Of a DNA stretch of 64,000 nt, positions 55,848 to 64,000 are shown piece after piece. The stretch covers positions 2,232,001-2,296,000 of the forward strand of contig NZ_CP155071.1 of NCBI RefSeq assembly GCF_039621855.1, given 5' to 3'. Every line of letters begins with the position of its first letter. The stretch's first letter is position 1. The notes under the pieces are model-generated. The model saw nothing but the letters and a program-made list of their open reading frames with translations, was not told the origin of the DNA and did not search any database. The stretch is from Erwinia sp. HDF1-3R (GTDB taxonomy: Bacteria > Pseudomonadota > Gammaproteobacteria > Enterobacterales > Enterobacteriaceae). Both the position numbers and the translations under genes were made by a program.

Positions 55848-58041
55848 TGGTACCTCCGATCTGTGCGGGTAACACTTTTTTGACTCCCCATGCCAGCCCC
55901 AGTAAAACCAGACCGCTAACCAGCAGCAGCAGGGATTTCTGCAGCAGAATGACCTCCAGGAAGTAATACCAGCCAATGACATATAGCACCGTGAAACCGC
56001 CACTGACCACCAGCAACCCCAGACTTCCCTGATAACGCGCCATCAGAATTAACCACAATCCTAGCCCAATACCCGGTGCATAGAGGGCGGCAGCCCCACA
56101 AATAAGCGCGGCGACAAGCGTGATAATCGAAAACAGGCGCTGGCCGTTCCTTTTCTGACTGAGTGCACTCAGCGCTAAGCCTGCCGCGATCCCTGTGCCT
56201 GTCGATGACTGAAATGTAGAAAACTGCGATGTTGACCAGAAGAAATCCGCGAGAAATACCGCGTTTATCCCGACGAAACTCAGCAACATCAGACCTCCCG
56301 GGATGCCATACAGCAGGGGATGTACCGCGTCAGCATACGGCCCTGCCTGTAACCTCAACTGATGACTGACAGTCCACATCCACAAAAACATCACCACCGC
56401 GACCAGTACGGAAACAGCAAGGCGCCCCTCCGTCGGCGACAGGTAGAGCTGGGCCAGAGAATGGCCCGCCAGAACCAGAAAAAAGGTCAGGGCAGTGATT
56501 GCCATAAACCGGTAAGTGCGATCGGGCATCGCCACCGCCATCGCGGCCAGAATCGGCAATGCAGACAGTGAACTCAGCATAATAAAGCTGACGTCATTGC
56601 TCTGGATTGGCGGCAAAACGCCGAATATCAGCCCGCACGTCGCCGCAATCGCCCATGCCAGCCCGAGGTGATGTTTACCGTCACGCTGACTGCGTAACAG
56701 GCCGCGCGCAATGGCGGCGAGCAGCAGCGAAGGAATAATAAAGGTGGCAGCATTCGGGTTTTCGAGCAGATCAGTAGCATAGAGCACCAGTAACATCAGT
56801 AACAGAATGATGATCGCTGCGACCCAGCCTCCGACGCTTAGCGCCAGCCTCAAATACCAGGGCAGGTCAGACGCGTGACCGCGTTGCTGAATTTCCTCAA
56901 TCTGCGAGGCGCTCAGCAAACTCTTTTGACGCAAAGTGTCTGTCAGTAAGGTCAGCCTGGCCGGAACCAGATCGATCGGCCCTTTTTCAACCAGTTTGCG
57001 TTGCCACTTCAGCAGGATCGAACCATTTACCGCCACCCAGAATGCCATCAGGGCGCCGGTCAAAAACAGATCCCCCGTATCGTAGTTTAAAAGAAATAAC
57101 TGCATAATTAGCGCACAGCCAACAACGGTCAGGCTGGCGATGCCCAGCGTCAGCATGCAGAGATCCTGATAGCGGTAACGGTACAGGTAATAACCTGCCA
57201 GCTGGGTGATCACCCAGCCGCCCGTGATATAAGTAAGCTGGATACCACCGCCCCAGTCAGAGAGGTTTCCGGCCACGATGGCGGTCAGCTGAAACAGTAA
57301 AAATCCCGCCATGACTCGCGAGAACCAGCGGCTTGCCAGCCAGCTCTCGGGGTGATGCGTTATCGCCCGCCAGGCCAGCGCTTCCCTGATAATCAGGCAG
57401 GCTGCCAGCAACGCCAGATACCCGTGTAGCACAGCCGTCGGGAGCCTGGTGAAACTGTCAGACACGGCGAGATCCAGCAGTGACGTCGGCAGCGTGTTGT
57501 AATAGAGCTGCAACGTCAGATTAGCGACCAGCCAGCTGCAAAACCACAGGCTGTTTTGCCGGGCAATCAGCGCCAGCGGCAGAAGAACGCATAACCAGGC
57601 CCGGAATAGCTCCCAGCTGTCAGCACCCGTCTGATAAATCTGCCCATACAGCGCAAACAGGGCGCCGAAGCTTAACCCTGTCGCCAGCAATGCGCTGCGT
57701 GCCAGCGTGCTGTACCAGCGCCACCAGACAACCGCCGCCAGCGCGACGATTAGCAGCTCGGCCAGGGCAAATTTCGCCATTTTCGGCAGCCAGACCCAGT
57801 TCCAGGCAACAAAGAATACCGCTCCTGCAACCAGTGACAGTAATCCCAGACAGGAAAGAACCGGGACAAGAAACTGACGCCACTGAGCATCTGACGGTCT
57901 GATTCCACAAAAAGCATAGATACGCTGGCAGGTCTCCGGGGTCAGGCTTCCTCCTTTCAGCAGGCGTGCGATCTGGCGGCAAAGATACTCTGCCGTCTGT
58001 GACGGCATCCCGGTTATGCCATCGGGTGCAATCTCCCTCAT
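55834..58041 (-). CDS. Large membrane protein with DUF2157 and DUF4401 regions
   Basis: The 735-residue protein has about 20 hydrophobic segments. The N-terminal region (LTPETCQRIYAFCG, then repeated membrane helices) fits DUF2157. From about residue 360 (LVPARLTLLTDTLRQKSLLSASQIEEIQQRG, then more helices) it fits DUF4401. In many bacteria these are separate genes followed by a GDYXXLXY gene; here they are one continuous frame. The downstream GDYXXLXY start overlaps its stop by 14 bp. Function is unknown; the pair presumably forms a membrane complex. Confidence 0.82.
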   Translation of the reverse strand: MREIAPDGITGMPSQTAEYLCRQIARLLKGGSLTPETCQRIYAFCGIRPSDAQWRQFLVPVLSCLGLLSLVAGAVFFVAWNWVWLPKMAKFALAELLIVALAAVVWWRWYSTLARSALLATGLSFGALFALYGQIYQTGADSWELFRAWLCVLLPLALIARQNSLWFCSWLVANLTLQLYYNTLPTSLLDLAVSDSFTRLPTAVLHGYLALLAACLIIREALAWRAITHHPESWLASRWFSRVMAGFLLFQLTAIVAGNLSDWGGGIQLTYITGGWVITQLAGYYLYRYRYQDLCMLTLGIASLTVVGCALIMQLFLLNYDTGDLFLTGALMAFWVAVNGSILLKWQRKLVEKGPIDLVPARLTLLTDTLRQKSLLSASQIEEIQQRGHASDLPWYLRLALSVGGWVAAIIILLLMLLVLYATDLLENPNAATFIIPSLLLAAIARGLLRSQRDGKHHLGLAWAIAATCGLIFGVLPPIQSNDVSFIMLSSLSALPILAAMAVAMPDRTYRFMAITALTFFLVLAGHSLAQLYLSPTEGRLAVSVLVAVVMFLWMWTVSHQLRLQAGPYADAVHPLLYGIPGGLMLLSFVGINAVFLADFFWSTSQFSTFQSSTGTGIAAGLALSALSQKRNGQRLFSIITLVAALICGAAALYAPGIGLGLWLILMARYQGSLGLLVVSGGFTVLYVIGWYYFLEVILLQKSLLLLVSGLVLLGLAWGVKKVLPAQIGGTSENP

Positions 58042-58083
58042 ACTTCCCCTGCCTCTGTTTGTGGTATTACTTTAATGATGAAG

Positions 58084-58248
58084 TTAACGATTTTTCTTCC
58101 CTGCGATCACTCCGCGTGACGCTTTGATGATCGGCAGACTCTGCGAATGATCTTGCTGAATAAATTTAATCATCATTTCGCAGAAATAACAGCGAAAATC
58201 AAAGGCGATTAACTCATTCTGCGCAATCATAAGCATTCTTATGGTCAT
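58084..58248 (-). CDS. Possible small protein (54 aa)
   Basis: The ATG at 58248 is preceded by CGGAG at a good distance. The product (MTIRMLMIAQNELIAFDFRC...) has a hydrophobic first half and a basic end (GVIAGKKNR). It resembles nothing I recognise. It may be a real small gene or part of decayed sequence. Confidence 0.3.
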   Translation of the reverse strand: MTIRMLMIAQNELIAFDFRCYFCEMMIKFIQQDHSQSLPIIKASRGVIAGKKNR

Positions 58249-58610
58249 GGTTTTCTCCGTGCTGTCAGCTTGTCTGATCAATGCTTCAGAACGGCGATAA
58301 ATAACGCTCAAGACCTGTCACGAATCCACTTACTGTGATAAACCTGCCAGCTGTGCCTTTTCACCGCCACACATGGCCAGTTTTTGTTGACCCCTTCAGG
58401 CAGAACGCGCTGGAGGTGTTACTTCCTGCGAAGCTGAAAGAAATGGCGCAGTCACGCGCGTAGCAAGAAGCAAAGTTACGCGCAATCCGCGTAAGGATTG
58501 ATGAAAATTATCGTGACCCCGCCGTCACCTTGCTCAGTAAGTGCGACAGGATAAGCTGGTAAGCAACCGCTTGCCAGAGATCACTCTAAGGAGAAGATGT
58601 AAAGTGTCCG
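58249..58610. other. Region without supportable genes
   Basis: Short, interrupted frames only. The composition shifts and fragments such as AAGGAGAAGATG suggest remnants of former genes, but none can be named. Confidence 0.4.
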
Positions 58611-58808
58611 CTAAAATTCATCGTCAATTTCCTGTCTGAAATCCGGCTCCATTAGCAAGTAAATGACGACACTGGCAATCTCCACTCCGGACACCAGAAA
58701 AACGGTAATATGCGGGAATAAAGAATAAAGCTTCCTTTTTTGTTCCACATCCCGGCTGACGGCAAAGCGACGAACGCCCCAAAGTCTAAAGAGCTTCACA
58801 ATTTTCAC
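58611..58808 (-). CDS. Possible small membrane protein (65 aa)
   Basis: The product has a basic N-terminal third (RLWGVRRFAVSRDVEQKRKL) and one membrane helix (ITVFLVSGVEIASVVIYLLM), ending in acidic residues EIDDEF. No Shine-Dalgarno is obvious and there is no recognised family. It is listed as a weak candidate. Confidence 0.35.
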   Translation of the reverse strand: MKIVKLFRLWGVRRFAVSRDVEQKRKLYSLFPHITVFLVSGVEIASVVIYLLMEPDFRQEIDDEF

Positions 58809-58981
58809 AAAAAATGCTTAAATTTGCCATGGAGCAGGGTTTTGCTCCGGCCTGCATGAGCCTGGGTCAACATTGTTTTTATTGAATAGAGTTCATGCCA
58901 GGCGCCTCGCCCGCCCTTTATCTTCTCTTCGGCGGCACTACCCTGATATGATACCAGGAAAGTAGATAAAGCGAAAAGTAT

Positions 58982-59986
58982 ATGAAGTCAAAAAATAGAA
59001 TATATGTTTGGATAGGATTGTTTGCTGGAATATTTTTGCTTTTGGTTTTTATAAAGTATTTTTTCGATTTGAATCGCCCATTGCAAAGAGATAGCCTTGG
59101 CAGGCCCGTGCTTACTATCTGTAGCGAGGTCATTCATGGGAAATTCAACCAAAAGGGTGAGAGGGATAATTTATCCCAGGTAAGTCAACAATGTTCAAAT
59201 GATATGCGCCCTGTTTTCAATAATTATGTCTTCTTAAAAAACAATATTTACTGGATGAGTAAAGTTAATTATGAGGAATCTCCTTGCATCACTGGAACGG
59301 GAGATTCTACAGGCTTGATTTATAATATTACTTCCTGGGATTGTTTAACAGCAAAGCCGATGCAAGTGAATAAAATAGAGATGCGCGATCTTTATTTAGT
59401 GGCAAAATACACCTCCACTTTTCGCCAGGTTGATCACGTTAAGACGGCCAGGCCTTACTGGCAGTCGGAACAGTTAGCGAGCTACGCTAAAGATGACTCA
59501 TCGGTATATTTCCAGAGAGAGAAGATAAAAGGGATAAACCCGGCACAATTTGAGGTGATTTTCCCATTTGGTAAAGAAGAAAAATGGCGTATTTTCAATA
59601 TATTCAGAAGTAATGGCTCAACATATGTTGGTGGCTTTGATGTTGGTGATACAGATCTCAGTAAATTTCATCTTCTTCCTGTTGTTTCCTGCCCGGAGCA
59701 TGGTCTCCCAAGATGCACAGGAATTAGCGATTCAGATGACTTTTTCCGGGCAGGAAACTGGGGGGAAGGAGTACTTGGTCAGATTGGGGATGATGTCATC
59801 TTTTTACAGCCCAAAGTGATAAGCCGTTTCTCAAATATGGCTTCACCAGAAATGTTCATGTTCGCGTCATCCCGGCGTATTTATCTTTATACTCAAAGTA
59901 AATTTTACGAAGTGGTTGAAGATGAGAAAGGTTCACAAAAGAAACTGGTCGATATGGATATACAGTATTTCGAGAAGAATCCTTGA
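58982..59986 (+). CDS. DKNYY-type membrane-anchored protein
   Basis: The 334-residue protein has one N-terminal membrane helix (IYVWIGLFAGIFLLLVFIKYFF, residues 6-27), then a large, probably periplasmic domain. YVFLKNNIYWMSKV, FQREKIKGINPAQFEVI and IYLYTQSKFYEVV resemble the repeated strands of DKNYY-family proteins, which report folded beta-propeller-like domains of unknown function. The gene is markedly AT-rich compared with 41-52 kb. It looks intact but lies among remnants, which fits recent acquisition. Confidence 0.65.
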   Translation: MKSKNRIYVWIGLFAGIFLLLVFIKYFFDLNRPLQRDSLGRPVLTICSEVIHGKFNQKGERDNLSQVSQQCSNDMRPVFNNYVFLKNNIYWMSKVNYEESPCITGTGDSTGLIYNITSWDCLTAKPMQVNKIEMRDLYLVAKYTSTFRQVDHVKTARPYWQSEQLASYAKDDSSVYFQREKIKGINPAQFEVIFPFGKEEKWRIFNIFRSNGSTYVGGFDVGDTDLSKFHLLPVVSCPEHGLPRCTGISDSDDFFRAGNWGEGVLGQIGDDVIFLQPKVISRFSNMASPEMFMFASSRRIYLYTQSKFYEVVEDEKGSQKKLVDMDIQYFEKNP

Positions 59987-60206
59987 TAATCCGGAAGGTG
60001 GCCTGTAAGGCTATGCTGTCACCTAAATATTATCTAATTCACATTCAGATGAGTCTGTAATCATAACTGCTCGCGGAGGGGGCGGAAAACATCACAATTC
60101 CGACACTCTGGACTTACATCTTTCTTTTTATCTGGTCGAAAAATGATACCACTGGCATATTTCATTAACGGTCCTTGTACCTCGAGCCTGATTTCTGCCA
60201 TACGCA

Positions 60207-60620
60207 TTAATTCCAGTAAGCCAGATAAGTAAGTGCGGCAGCTGAACAGAAAGCATAGGGGCTTAAAAGCAAAACATCCGAATAAGGAATTTCAAATATC
60301 CTGGTGACAGGCCACGCCAGTACAACCAGCCACATGAAGATTGTAGAGCACATGATAAAAAAGCTACCCTTTAAGGATGCATCAGGATAAAATCGCTCTG
60401 AAATCATCACCAATGGTACGCCGATTATTAAAGAACCCATCATGGTCCCAATAATACTTGTCATGACGATTAACACATAAGTAAAAATGAGACCCGGTGC
60501 GGATATACTGCTTTTTCCCCAGGAAAGATACATTAAAACTAGCAATGAACCAACGATACTACTAAAAATAGCTGATATCGTAGATTCCATAATCAACCTG
60601 TCGTCAATAATGTTCTTCAT
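60207..60620 (-). CDS. Small integral membrane protein, unknown
   Basis: The 137-residue protein (or 127 residues from the second methionine, MESTISAIF) has four hydrophobic segments at about 16-34, 43-68, 84-105 and 112-134. No family is recognised. The AT-rich composition matches the DKNYY gene. Both it and the next gene on the plus strand are flanked by unassigned sequence. Confidence 0.6.
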   Translation of the reverse strand: MKNIIDDRLIMESTISAIFSSIVGSLLVLMYLSWGKSSISAPGLIFTYVLIVMTSIIGTMMGSLIIGVPLVMISERFYPDASLKGSFFIMCSTIFMWLVVLAWPVTRIFEIPYSDVLLLSPYAFCSAAALTYLAYWN

Positions 60621-60921
60621 AATTTCTCTACGTCTGAGTAGCTATAGTTCATGCGGCTTACCCGCTTGAATTTTTTTTGCGTGGGGTTTGATCGCAAAAC
60701 AGGCTTCCAGCACGAGATCCTCTCCATCGTCGCGAGAGCCGAAGAACATTATAGCAAAATCAATTCTTATAAGCAGTTGTGTTTCATGTCAATCGGAACG
60801 GGGGATAGATGCACTGCTGCATTAACAGGAAAATGTTCACTGTGAGCGATGCGGACGCTATTCCTCAGAGGCGGCTCTGACGTATAAAGTAGAGTGGGTA
60901 TTATGAAAAGGTATCTCTGGC
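60621..60921. other. Unassigned 300-bp gap
   Basis: A short frame near 60651-60845 has no ribosome-binding site and no resemblance I know. I treat the region as non-coding or decayed. Confidence 0.35.
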
Positions 60922-61593
60922 ATGAACCCCTATGAAAGACATTACAGGCAACTCATGGCAAATGGCGCTGCGGCCTGGGCTGGAGAAGGTTATCTCAGAG
61001 CCAAAAAACAGCAGGTGAAAATATTCCAGTGGCTTTACACACACCAGTATTTACCCCAGCCTGGTACGCCGGTACTTGAGATGGGGTGTGGGAATGGAGC
61101 AATGGCGGCGCAGTCTCTTGCTGAGCTGGGATATTCTGTCTGGGGGGTGGACTGGTCAGAAACGGCTATCAGGTGGGCAGAAGATCGTTTTCAGCAAGCC
61201 GGACTCACCGCAAAATTTCTTGTCGGCGATGTCTGCAATATTTATCAATGCCCGGACTCAACGTTTGAGCTGATTATTGATGGTAGCTGTTTACATTGCC
61301 TGATAGATGACGCGCGAAAACTCTTTTTTGCAGAGGTAAGGAGACTGCTCAGACCCGGGGGACGATTTGTGATCGGTTCTATGTGCGGAGCTCCCCGTCA
61401 TACAGAAGATATTGATGCGTATGATCCACTCAGGCATCATTTACTGAAAGAAGGCCAACCCTGGCGGACCCTGAGGCCGCTTACAGATTTAACTAATGAA
61501 GTACAAAAAGCGCGTTTTAATTTGGAGGCGATCAGGGTTAATAAAAATAAATGGTGGGATCATGCCACAATAGTCTGTTCGGTGAAGCAATAA
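60922..61593 (+). CDS. Class I SAM-dependent methyltransferase
   Basis: The 223-residue protein has motif I as VLEMGCGNGAMAAQSLAELG (about residues 51-70), motif II as VWGVDWS, an acidic motif-III region LVGDVCN and LIIDGSCLHCL. LLRPGGRFVIGSMCG completes the Rossmann fold. It is a full-length class I methyltransferase with a short N-terminal helix. The small-molecule or other substrate is unknown. IS remnants lie immediately downstream. Confidence 0.85.
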   Translation: MNPYERHYRQLMANGAAAWAGEGYLRAKKQQVKIFQWLYTHQYLPQPGTPVLEMGCGNGAMAAQSLAELGYSVWGVDWSETAIRWAEDRFQQAGLTAKFLVGDVCNIYQCPDSTFELIIDGSCLHCLIDDARKLFFAEVRRLLRPGGRFVIGSMCGAPRHTEDIDAYDPLRHHLLKEGQPWRTLRPLTDLTNEVQKARFNLEAIRVNKNKWWDHATIVCSVKQ

Positions 61594-61596
61594 CTT

Positions 61597-61675
61597 GCTG
61601 AGTCACCCGCAGAGCGATTCAGGCAGTGCGTCACAGCCCTCTCGGTGGCGTCAGCCCGGAGGCCTTTGAACAGGC
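61597..61675 (+). mobile_element. Remnant of IS transposase 3' ends
   Basis: GTCACCCGCAGAGCGATTCA (61602-61621) and the following bases encode SPAERFRQCV. The intact IS30 transposase at 54.1 kb ends with SPAERFNKCV from a very similar sequence. About 15 bp further, GGVSPEAFEQASS resembles the C-terminus of IS3-type transposases. Only these short tails remain. Confidence 0.6.
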
Positions 61676-61784
61676 CTCGTCGTGAGGACAGAATTTGTCT
61701 ACGGTTGCGAGCAGTATCACTATCATACTGGACACCAGGGTAATCCTGTCCAGACTATGCAGAATGAAATCATTGGAACGGCTC

Positions 61785-62237
61785 ATGAATATCCAATTCG
61801 CAAATCTCACCCCGAACAGCCCAGGATTTGTTGAACTTAGATCGCAGAGCGTGGCTGAAGGATTTAACATGCTACGTCGGCTGGAAGAAAATTGGCTTAG
61901 CAGACAAAACCGCTTTGACAGTCCCGGAGAAAAACTGATTGGGGCTTATGCTGATAGTTTAATTGTTGGCGTGTGTGGACTGAATATCGACCCTTTTACG
62001 CCAGAAGCTGGCGCCGGACGTCTGCGACATTTCTATGTAGACACTGGATGGAGAAATAGGCGGGTTGGCAGCGGTCTACTAAGTGAAATAATTAAGGATG
62101 CTGCCCACTGGTTTGATGTTACAAACACGAATGCACCCTCATCGGCATTCACTTTCTATGAACGAGCGGGCTTTGTTGCTTTATCTGGTATGGATAAAGT
62201 CACACACCAATTATGCCTGCGAAACCCGGCACAGTAG
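61785..62237 (+). CDS. GNAT-family N-acetyltransferase
   Basis: The 150-residue protein, started at MNIQFANLTPNSPGF, has the GNAT core: LIGAYADSLIVGVCGLNID, LRHFYVDTGWRNRRVGSGLLSEII (motif A, acetyl-CoA loop as RNRRVGSG) and SSAFTFYERAGFVAL (motif B). An in-frame ATG at 61764 is an alternative start. It resembles the common small-acetyltransferase group whose substrates are often unknown. It is the second GNAT gene in this accessory region, on the opposite strand and clearly different in sequence. Confidence 0.82.
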   Translation: MNIQFANLTPNSPGFVELRSQSVAEGFNMLRRLEENWLSRQNRFDSPGEKLIGAYADSLIVGVCGLNIDPFTPEAGAGRLRHFYVDTGWRNRRVGSGLLSEIIKDAAHWFDVTNTNAPSSAFTFYERAGFVALSGMDKVTHQLCLRNPAQ

Positions 62238-62313
62238 TGCAGTCACGAAATCGGGTGAAAATATCGAAAGACTAAATGGCATCCGGTCGAAGCAGCAGGA
62301 CCAGAGCGTAAGA

Positions 62314-63024
62314 TCAGGTAATTTTCAGCTTAAACAGCCGATAGATTGCATCCCTTCCTGTATTGGTCACGTTTATTTCACGGTATCCCGGTATACGCGT
62401 TATCCATTCTTTTTGCAGTAGAAACGTTAATAGTGCCGAACCTGCCTCACCGCCGAGGTGGAAACGTCTTTCACTCCAGTCCAGACATGGGCAACAGTGC
62501 TTGCGGCGTGTTCGTGCGTTAAATTCTACTCCCAGTTTTTCAAAATGCAGTTTACCGGCAGCAGTCAATGCCGAGCCATCAGCTTCAAGCCATATCTCCC
62601 TCAGCATAAATTCATAAATGTTCACGGCAAGCTCGCCTGCCAGATGGTCATAACAGGTGCGAGCGTAGCGAAGATGTACCGGCGTGCTGGAGAGAGGAGT
62701 TTTATGGGTGCGCATTGAAACCCCCATCAGGTTTTCCAGTAGTCCGGAAATATGATGTCCCGCAAGGCTGTAATACCGATGACGCCCCTGCGTCAGGCAA
62801 ATGACCAGACCGTTGCTGAGAAGCCGGTTCAGATGCCCACTGGCCGTTGAGGGTGCTATGCCAGCCACTGCGCTAAGTTCGGTGGCTGTCCACGCGCGCC
62901 CGTCCATCAGGGCACACAGAATACTGACCCTTGAAGGTTCAGACAGGGCAGATGCAACCATTGCCATTGATGTTTCAAGAACATCTTCCGGCTCCCTGTT
63001 GAACTGTGCTTTGAGGCGTTTCAT
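62314..63024 (-). CDS. ArsR-family winged-helix regulator
   Basis: I start this 236-residue protein at MKRLKAQFNREP because its ATG overlaps the stop of the preceding ACT gene as ATGA. The wHTH is ASALSEPSRVSILCALMDGRA, TATELSAVAGIAPSTASGHLNRLL and HRYYSLAGH, a typical ArsR/SmtB fold over residues 18-100. The C-terminal half contains RRKHCCPCLDWSERRFHLGGEAGSALL, a cysteine-rich segment seen in a subgroup of ArsR-like regulators that may sense thiols or metals. It is the last gene of a three-gene operon. Confidence 0.87.
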   Translation of the reverse strand: MKRLKAQFNREPEDVLETSMAMVASALSEPSRVSILCALMDGRAWTATELSAVAGIAPSTASGHLNRLLSNGLVICLTQGRHRYYSLAGHHISGLLENLMGVSMRTHKTPLSSTPVHLRYARTCYDHLAGELAVNIYEFMLREIWLEADGSALTAAGKLHFEKLGVEFNARTRRKHCCPCLDWSERRFHLGGEAGSALLTFLLQKEWITRIPGYREINVTNTGRDAIYRLFKLKIT

Positions 63025-63413
63025 GCAGAAGGTATTGCCCATTTTTGGGTGACTTCAGCTGCCCGGTTATCATCATCGGTAATGAGAATGAGCCGGTTGC
63101 TATGGTCGCTGTACTGTACCAGAATATTGATCCCATTCCGGGCAAGTGTATCAGCTATTTCTCCCAGCTCACCCGGCCGTTCCTGAGTTAATTTTCTTAC
63201 CAGAGGACTACACACATGACAGACTGCAACACCGGCTTCAGTTAGTACCCGACGAGCTTTTTCAACCTCTTCAACCAGAAAGTGTGCATGTCCGCCCTCA
63301 GGGGTTGTAAATACGCCACCGCCTTCAAGTCCCACTCCATTTTCACCCAGTAAACTACCCAGTGAAGCAAGCGATCCCGGGCTATTTTGGAGAATAATAT
63401 GAATGTCATACAT
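63021..63413 (-). CDS. ACT-domain protein (two ACT regions)
   Basis: The 130-residue protein appears to be two ACT domains in tandem. One is near the N-terminus (MYDIHIILQNSPGSLASLGSLLGENGV, GHAHFLVEEVEKARRVL). The second is near the C-terminus (ERPGELGEIADTLARNGINI, RLILITDDDNRAAEV). ACT domains bind small ligands, commonly amino acids. The start overlaps the end of the ABM gene by 8 bp, and its stop overlaps the ArsR gene by 4 bp, so the three are translationally coupled. It may sense the ligand for the operon. Confidence 0.82.
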   Translation of the reverse strand: MYDIHIILQNSPGSLASLGSLLGENGVGLEGGGVFTTPEGGHAHFLVEEVEKARRVLTEAGVAVCHVCSPLVRKLTQERPGELGEIADTLARNGINILVQYSDHSNRLILITDDDNRAAEVTQKWAIPSA

Positions 63414-63747
63414 GCTGATTTGTTCCCTTATCAGAAGAGTAATCGCGAAATACGCTGGCTACCCGTATTCTGTAGAATGAAAAAATCGATTGCTTACCTT
63501 CTTTCTGCGCGGCCTGATGCACCACGTTTCGCTTCCATCCGGCTACAGACTCCTCATCTTCCCACCAGGACAAAGAGAGAATTTTTCCAGGGATAGTCAG
63601 GCTCTGGAAGCGCTCAATAGAAATAAATCCGGGCGTGTTGGATAACAGAGGCTTCAGCTCTGAAGCCAGCTGAAAATATCTTTCCTGAGCCTCAGGCTGG
63701 GCATCTGCCTCAAAAAGTACTGCAATCATGGTTCGCTCCGTCGTCAA
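63406..63747 (-). CDS. Antibiotic biosynthesis monooxygenase (ABM)-domain protein
   Basis: The 113-residue protein has a single ABM ferredoxin-like fold: MIAVLFEADAQPEAQERYFQLASELKPLLSNTPGFISIERF and SWWEDEESVAGWKRNVVHQAAQKEG. The HxxAQxxG-type end (HQAAQKEG) and the SxW element are characteristic. Such proteins act on aromatic polyketides, haem or unknown small molecules. It is the first gene in the ABM-ACT-ArsR operon. Confidence 0.85.
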   Translation of the reverse strand: MTTERTMIAVLFEADAQPEAQERYFQLASELKPLLSNTPGFISIERFQSLTIPGKILSLSWWEDEESVAGWKRNVVHQAAQKEGKQSIFSFYRIRVASVFRDYSSDKGTNQHV

Positions 63748-64000
63748 ATTTCGGACAGTTTAATGATGACGAAGGCATGTTGCTTCGGCAGGTGCCGAAG
63801 TATGCCTGTGCGTTAATGAATTCCTCGAAACGAATGGGCGATGAGCATTTAACTCATGCGCAAAGGGCAGAACAACACAGAAGTGTGGATTCACACGCAA
63901 CTTCCGCTCCTGGGACAAATCAGCCCGTCAACTCCTGCAGGACGTCTGTAAAGCCCACCGCTGACATTGCCAGCCTGGACTATGCCAGCCGGATACTGAA
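63748..64000. other. Region upstream of the ABM operon
   Basis: The first part holds the operon promoter. From about 63850 there are interrupted frames without recognisable family. They may be the end of an element lying outside the window. Confidence 0.35.

Noticed and set aside
1..64000. tRNA or rRNA genes, dif site, prophage
   Set aside because: I looked for tRNA-like cloverleaf ends, rRNA segments, the dif core and phage structural genes and saw none. Without a tool, a poorly conserved site could have been missed.

Overview
The window looks like chromosomal replication-terminus DNA from a gamma-proteobacterium of the Enterobacterales, probably an Erwiniaceae member (Erwinia/Pantoea-like); the genus is inferred. 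Gene order largely follows the terminus of E. coli K-12 read backwards: malY-malX-malI, ydgA, manA, fumC, tus, ynfM/ynfL, mlc, bioD2 (ynfK), ynfD, ynfB/ynfA, ydfG, dcp. Many proteins are recognisable as close homologues of E. coli products. E. coli genes such as fumA, asr and speG are missing, and lineage-specific genes are added.

Layout. 1-3.4 kb: maltose-regulon satellite locus (malY cut by the window edge, malX, divergent malI). 3.4-9.7 kb: ydgA, manA, a TetR-MFS pair, fumC. 9.8-12.9 kb: DUF1345 membrane protein, tus with its Ter site, an H-NS paralogue and a second Ter site. 12.9-22.1 kb: betT, two BhsA-like periplasmic proteins opposite a TetR-msrA operon, ynfM/ynfL, mlc, bioD2. 23.6-30 kb: an OsmU-type osmoprotectant ABC operon, a DHA2 exporter, ynfD, ynfB and ynfA. 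33-35 kb: an isolated prolyl oligopeptidase. 40.1-52.7 kb: ydfG, guaD, dcp, hpxO, an Asp/Glu racemase-like gene, yeaL, an NAD-type glutamate dehydrogenase, eptB and fabV. 52.9-64 kb: an accessory, partly AT-rich region with an intact IS30-family element, IS and gene remnants, two acetyltransferases, a DUF2157/DUF4401-GDYXXLXY pair, orphan membrane proteins, a methyltransferase and an ABM-ACT-ArsR operon.

The most unusual content is three large non-coding repeat arrays (about 22.1-23.6, 30.0-32.8 and 35.1-40.1 kb, roughly 9.4 kb in all). They are built from one modular family: units of about 431/452 bp with two inverted-repeat modules. Both modules carry the core CGCAGGGATGCG in a hairpin, in opposite orientation. 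The third array has a higher-order structure in which a 1314-bp trimer is duplicated almost perfectly. Array 1 is inverted relative to arrays 2 and 3, so the arrays bracket the osmU-ynfA segment as inverted repeats and the peptidase gene as direct repeats. I do not recognise this family. The many open frames inside it are open on both strands and in several frames, and I treat them as non-coding.

Functional themes: sugar control (Mlc, MalI, MalX, ManA), osmoprotection (BetT, OsmU), purine breakdown (GuaD under PurR-like boxes, HpxO), envelope modification (EptB, FabV) and replication termination (Tus with two Ter sites flanking the H-NS gene).
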